A stretch of 7,134 bases of DNA from JBBQNR01 sp038330145 (GTDB lineage Bacteria; Actinomycetota; Thermoleophilia; Solirubrobacterales; JBBDJG01), in assembly GCA_038330145.1 (NCBI GenBank), contig JBBQNR010000118.1, positions 1 through 7,134 of the forward strand, given 5' to 3'. The position numbers and the translations under genes were made by a program. The first letter of the stretch is position 1, and each line of letters opens with the position of its first letter. Shown here one piece after another: positions 5,948-7,134 of this stretch. Under the pieces are notes generated by a model. It saw nothing but the letters and a program-made list of their open reading frames with translations, ran no database searches and had not been told where the DNA came from.

Positions 5948-6415
5948 CGCCAACCGCTCTTGCGCCATCAGCAGTGACGGGTTGAGCATCAACGTCGCGC
6001 TGACCGCGGATCAAGTAACCGTCGTCGCGAAGACGCGCGCCGGAAGCGCGGTGGTGGGCCACGCGCGCCATCCGTCCTTGGCGGCTTTTACCCATGCGGT
6101 CGCACCGGTGAGCCTCGGCGCAACGTATGAGCGCAGCCCCTTAGTGCATCCGTTCTCTCTTGAAGCATGTGAGCGCTCGCTTCCGCCAGGCGCGTGAGAG
6201 CCCTGCCAGTGGCCCCACTCGCGTCGCACAGCCACGTTGGCGCACCATCGCGCTAGTCGGTCAGCACGCCCCACTCGGCCCAGCGCACCGCTCGTGGGCA
6301 TCGGGTGCTCATCACCTCTTTCGATGGTCGGCGGTCCCGGGACTGCACCGGGACCGAAACTCGGGATCACCTAATCTTGATGCGCGGCCGTGCCGACCTG
6401 AAACCGCATAGTTCC

Positions 6416-6429
<14 letters not shown>
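5948..6429. other. Intergenic stretch after the SDR, no convincing gene
   Basis: Open frames here (for example plus strand 5982-6197 with a TTG start, and minus strand 6011-6370) have weak third-position GC bias compared with the neighbouring genes and resemble nothing known. The stretch contains the strong hairpin at 6332-6356 and the first arm of an inverted repeat at 6416-6436. No T-rich intrinsic terminator follows the SDR. Confidence 0.5.
6332..6356. repeat. 9-bp perfect stem-loop
   Basis: CGGTCCCGG (6332-6340) and CCGGGACCG (6348-6356) are exact reverse complements around a 7-base loop. On either strand it would make a very stable RNA hairpin. No T-run follows on either side, so it is not a standard intrinsic terminator; it could be a processing site, a rho-independent end without U-tract, or a mobile-element remnant. 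Confidence 0.55.
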
Positions 6430-6471
<42 letters not shown>

Positions 6472-6503
6472 CGGCGCGGCCGGACGTGCTCTGCGATGTC
6501 GTT

Positions 6504-6521
6504 CACGCGCGTACGCGCGTG
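6504..6521. repeat. 18-bp perfect palindrome beside the tRNA-Arg half
   Basis: CACGCGCGTACGCGCGTG is its own reverse complement over all 18 bases, centred at 6512/6513, 33 bases from the truncated tRNA edge. With no loop it is more likely a protein-binding dyad than an RNA hairpin. Alternating CG steps make such palindromes less improbable in GC-rich DNA, but 18 perfect bases is long. Confidence 0.55.
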
Positions 6522-6603
6522 CGTTAAGCTCTGACCTGCTCTCACCTAGACCGCGATTTGACGGCTGAATTGACTGCTCGATCCCGGGCCCCCAGCGCTA
6601 ACT

Positions 6604-6625
6604 GGGCGCCCTGTGAGAAAGGCCT
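6604..6625 (+). repeat. Right arm of the imperfect 22-bp inverted repeat
   Basis: Reads GGGCGC-C-CTG-T-GAGAAAGGCCT, a second, inverted copy of the tRNA-Arg acceptor end plus its downstream flank found at 6416-6436. It ends 3 bases before the stop codon of the decayed cupin-like frame. The segment between the arms (about 167 bases) holds the tRNA-Arg half body and the 18-bp palindrome. Confidence 0.6.
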
Positions 6626-6628
6626 AGC

Positions 6629-6835
6629 TTAGATCTGCACTCTGCCGCGGTAGCCGCGGAGCCGAGCGATCGGACCGAGGGCCGCCGTGAGGGCTTGCAG
6701 GATCGGCCATGGCGGGCGGGCAGGTCGAATCTCGTCGCCGAACTCGGGCACCATGACGGCGAGCTGCAAGGGCCGGGGCATGCCCTTCGCATCGAGCTTG
6801 TCCTGCAAGGGACTCCAGAGCGAGGCCGAGGGCCT
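6629..6835 (-). pseudogene. Decayed C-terminal fragment, cupin-protein-like
   Basis: A minus-strand frame closed by TAA at 6631-6629 reads KLDAKGMPRPLQLAVMVPEF and then GDEIRPARPPWPILQALTAA followed by LGPIARLRGYRG. The pattern (xGxPxxLQLAVxxxEFxDEIR...PP...L.PxARLRGY) recalls the C-terminal tail of small actinobacterial cupin-domain proteins; this is from memory of the family and is tentative. The beta-barrel itself is absent. The frame has a stop at 6838-6836, while the adjacent frame upstream (about 6812-6860) reads QRLKALGLALESL, so a one-base frameshift near 6810 would join them. The remnant lies just downstream of the glutaminase stop on the same strand. Third-position GC is high, so it was a real gene until recently. 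Confidence 0.5.
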
Positions 6836-6902
6836 TCAGGCGCTGGACGAGGCATTCGCCTTCCTGCGCAGCGACATGCGAGCAATCGTTCCGGCGGCGA
6901 TT

Positions 6903-7134
6903 TCAGCCGGCCGCGCCACCTCCGAGTAACGCGTCCTCGTCTTCGCCGGCGAACACGTGAAGGCCCAGCCGCTTGGAGATCTCCTGGCAGACCCCAACAC
7001 CGCGGATGCTGTTTCCATACTCGTCGAGTCCGGGAGAGAAGACCGCGATCCCGAATTTTCCCGGGATCACGCAAAGGAGGGCGCCGCTGACGCCGCTCTT
7101 GGCAGGTACGCCGACCTCGTAGGCCCACTCACCC
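6903..7134 (-). CDS. glsA: Glutaminase A, C-terminal part (5' end beyond window)
   Basis: The frame enters from the right edge and gives the last 76 residues of a serine-dependent beta-lactamase-fold glutaminase, which hydrolyses L-glutamine to glutamate and ammonia in the cytosol. Seen: GEWAYEVGVPAKSGVSGALL (1-20) with the conserved VG(V/L)PxKSGVxGG-type motif, VIPGKFGIAVFSPGLDEYGN (22-41) followed by SIRGV, and the family's terminal EISKRLGLHVF (51-61). In E. coli-type glutaminases the equivalent text is VGLPGKSGVGGG and GIAVWSPELDDAGNS. The C-terminus is complete with about 15 extra residues (AGEDEDALLGGGAAG) ending in TGA at 6905-6903. Nothing indicates damage in the visible part. The N-terminal two thirds, including the Ser-x-x-Lys nucleophile, lies outside the window. 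Confidence 0.93.
   Translation of the reverse strand, partial: GEWAYEVGVPAKSGVSGALLCVIPGKFGIAVFSPGLDEYGNSIRGVGVCQEISKRLGLHVFAGEDEDALLGGGAAG

Noticed and set aside
5982..6197. Possible 71-aa plus-strand protein starting at TTG
   Set aside because: No ribosome-binding site, weak third-position GC bias and no family resemblance.
6591..6606. Small hairpin CCCAG/CTGGG as a terminator for the glutaminase-side transcript
   Set aside because: Only five pairs and no T-run on either strand; expected by chance in this composition.
6598..7128. 176-aa minus-strand open frame over the glutaminase region
   Set aside because: Arg/Pro/Ser-rich shifted reading of the glutaminase and cupin-like sequence; the glutaminase frame has the conserved motifs.

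Overview
The window is very GC-rich with strong GC bias at third codon positions, and the readable proteins look actinobacterial: class II ribonucleotide reductase, a DUF3018-type MazE with MazF, a trehalase-like GH15, a P450 and a glucose-dehydrogenase-like SDR. A high-GC actinobacterium, possibly of the Thermoleophilia/Solirubrobacterales kind, is the best guess, but no ribosomal marker is present to fix the lineage.

The window is a mosaic: intact gene blocks separated by gene debris and by two tRNA 3' halves. From left to right: (1) a 3'-truncated fragment of class II ribonucleotide reductase (nrdJ), cut at about base 121, followed by a gene-poor stretch; (2) the 3' half of a tRNA-Gly(GCC) at 454-500, the kind of scar a tRNA-targeting tyrosine integrase leaves; (3) a minus-strand mazE-mazF toxin-antitoxin pair (528-1087) with a 26-bp near-perfect palindrome over the mazE start, preceded in the same reading frame by the N-terminal domain of a phage-type integrase (1214-1441); (4) a gene-poor gap; (5) a minus-strand three-gene operon with 4-nt overlaps: GH15 glycosidase (5138-3345), then a 128-aa chimeric flavoprotein remnant (3348-2962), then a cytochrome P450 (2965-1715); (6) a divergent SDR, glucose 1-dehydrogenase-like (5177-5947), separated from the GH15 by only 38 bp; (7) about 480 bp with no convincing gene; (8) the 3' half of a tRNA-Arg(ACG) on the minus strand (6430-6471), cut exactly at the edge of the anticodon loop, with an 18-bp perfect palindrome and a 22-bp imperfect inverted repeat close by; (9) a decayed cupin-like C-terminus (minus strand); (10) the C-terminal 76 residues of a glutaminase entering from the right edge (minus strand).

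How the genes may work together: the GH15 enzyme is of the trehalase/glucoamylase type and would release glucose, which the divergent glucose-dehydrogenase-like SDR could oxidise. The P450 has all core motifs, but no electron-transfer partner is encoded here and the flavoprotein between it and the GH15 has lost most of its domains. MazEF probably stabilised a mobile element that left the integrase stub and tRNA-Gly scar. I see no complete novel system. The most unusual items are the two tRNA-half scars, the repeat structure around the tRNA-Arg half, the in-frame integrase-MazE and NDH2-reductase chimeras, and the compact divergent promoter with two possible leaderless starts.
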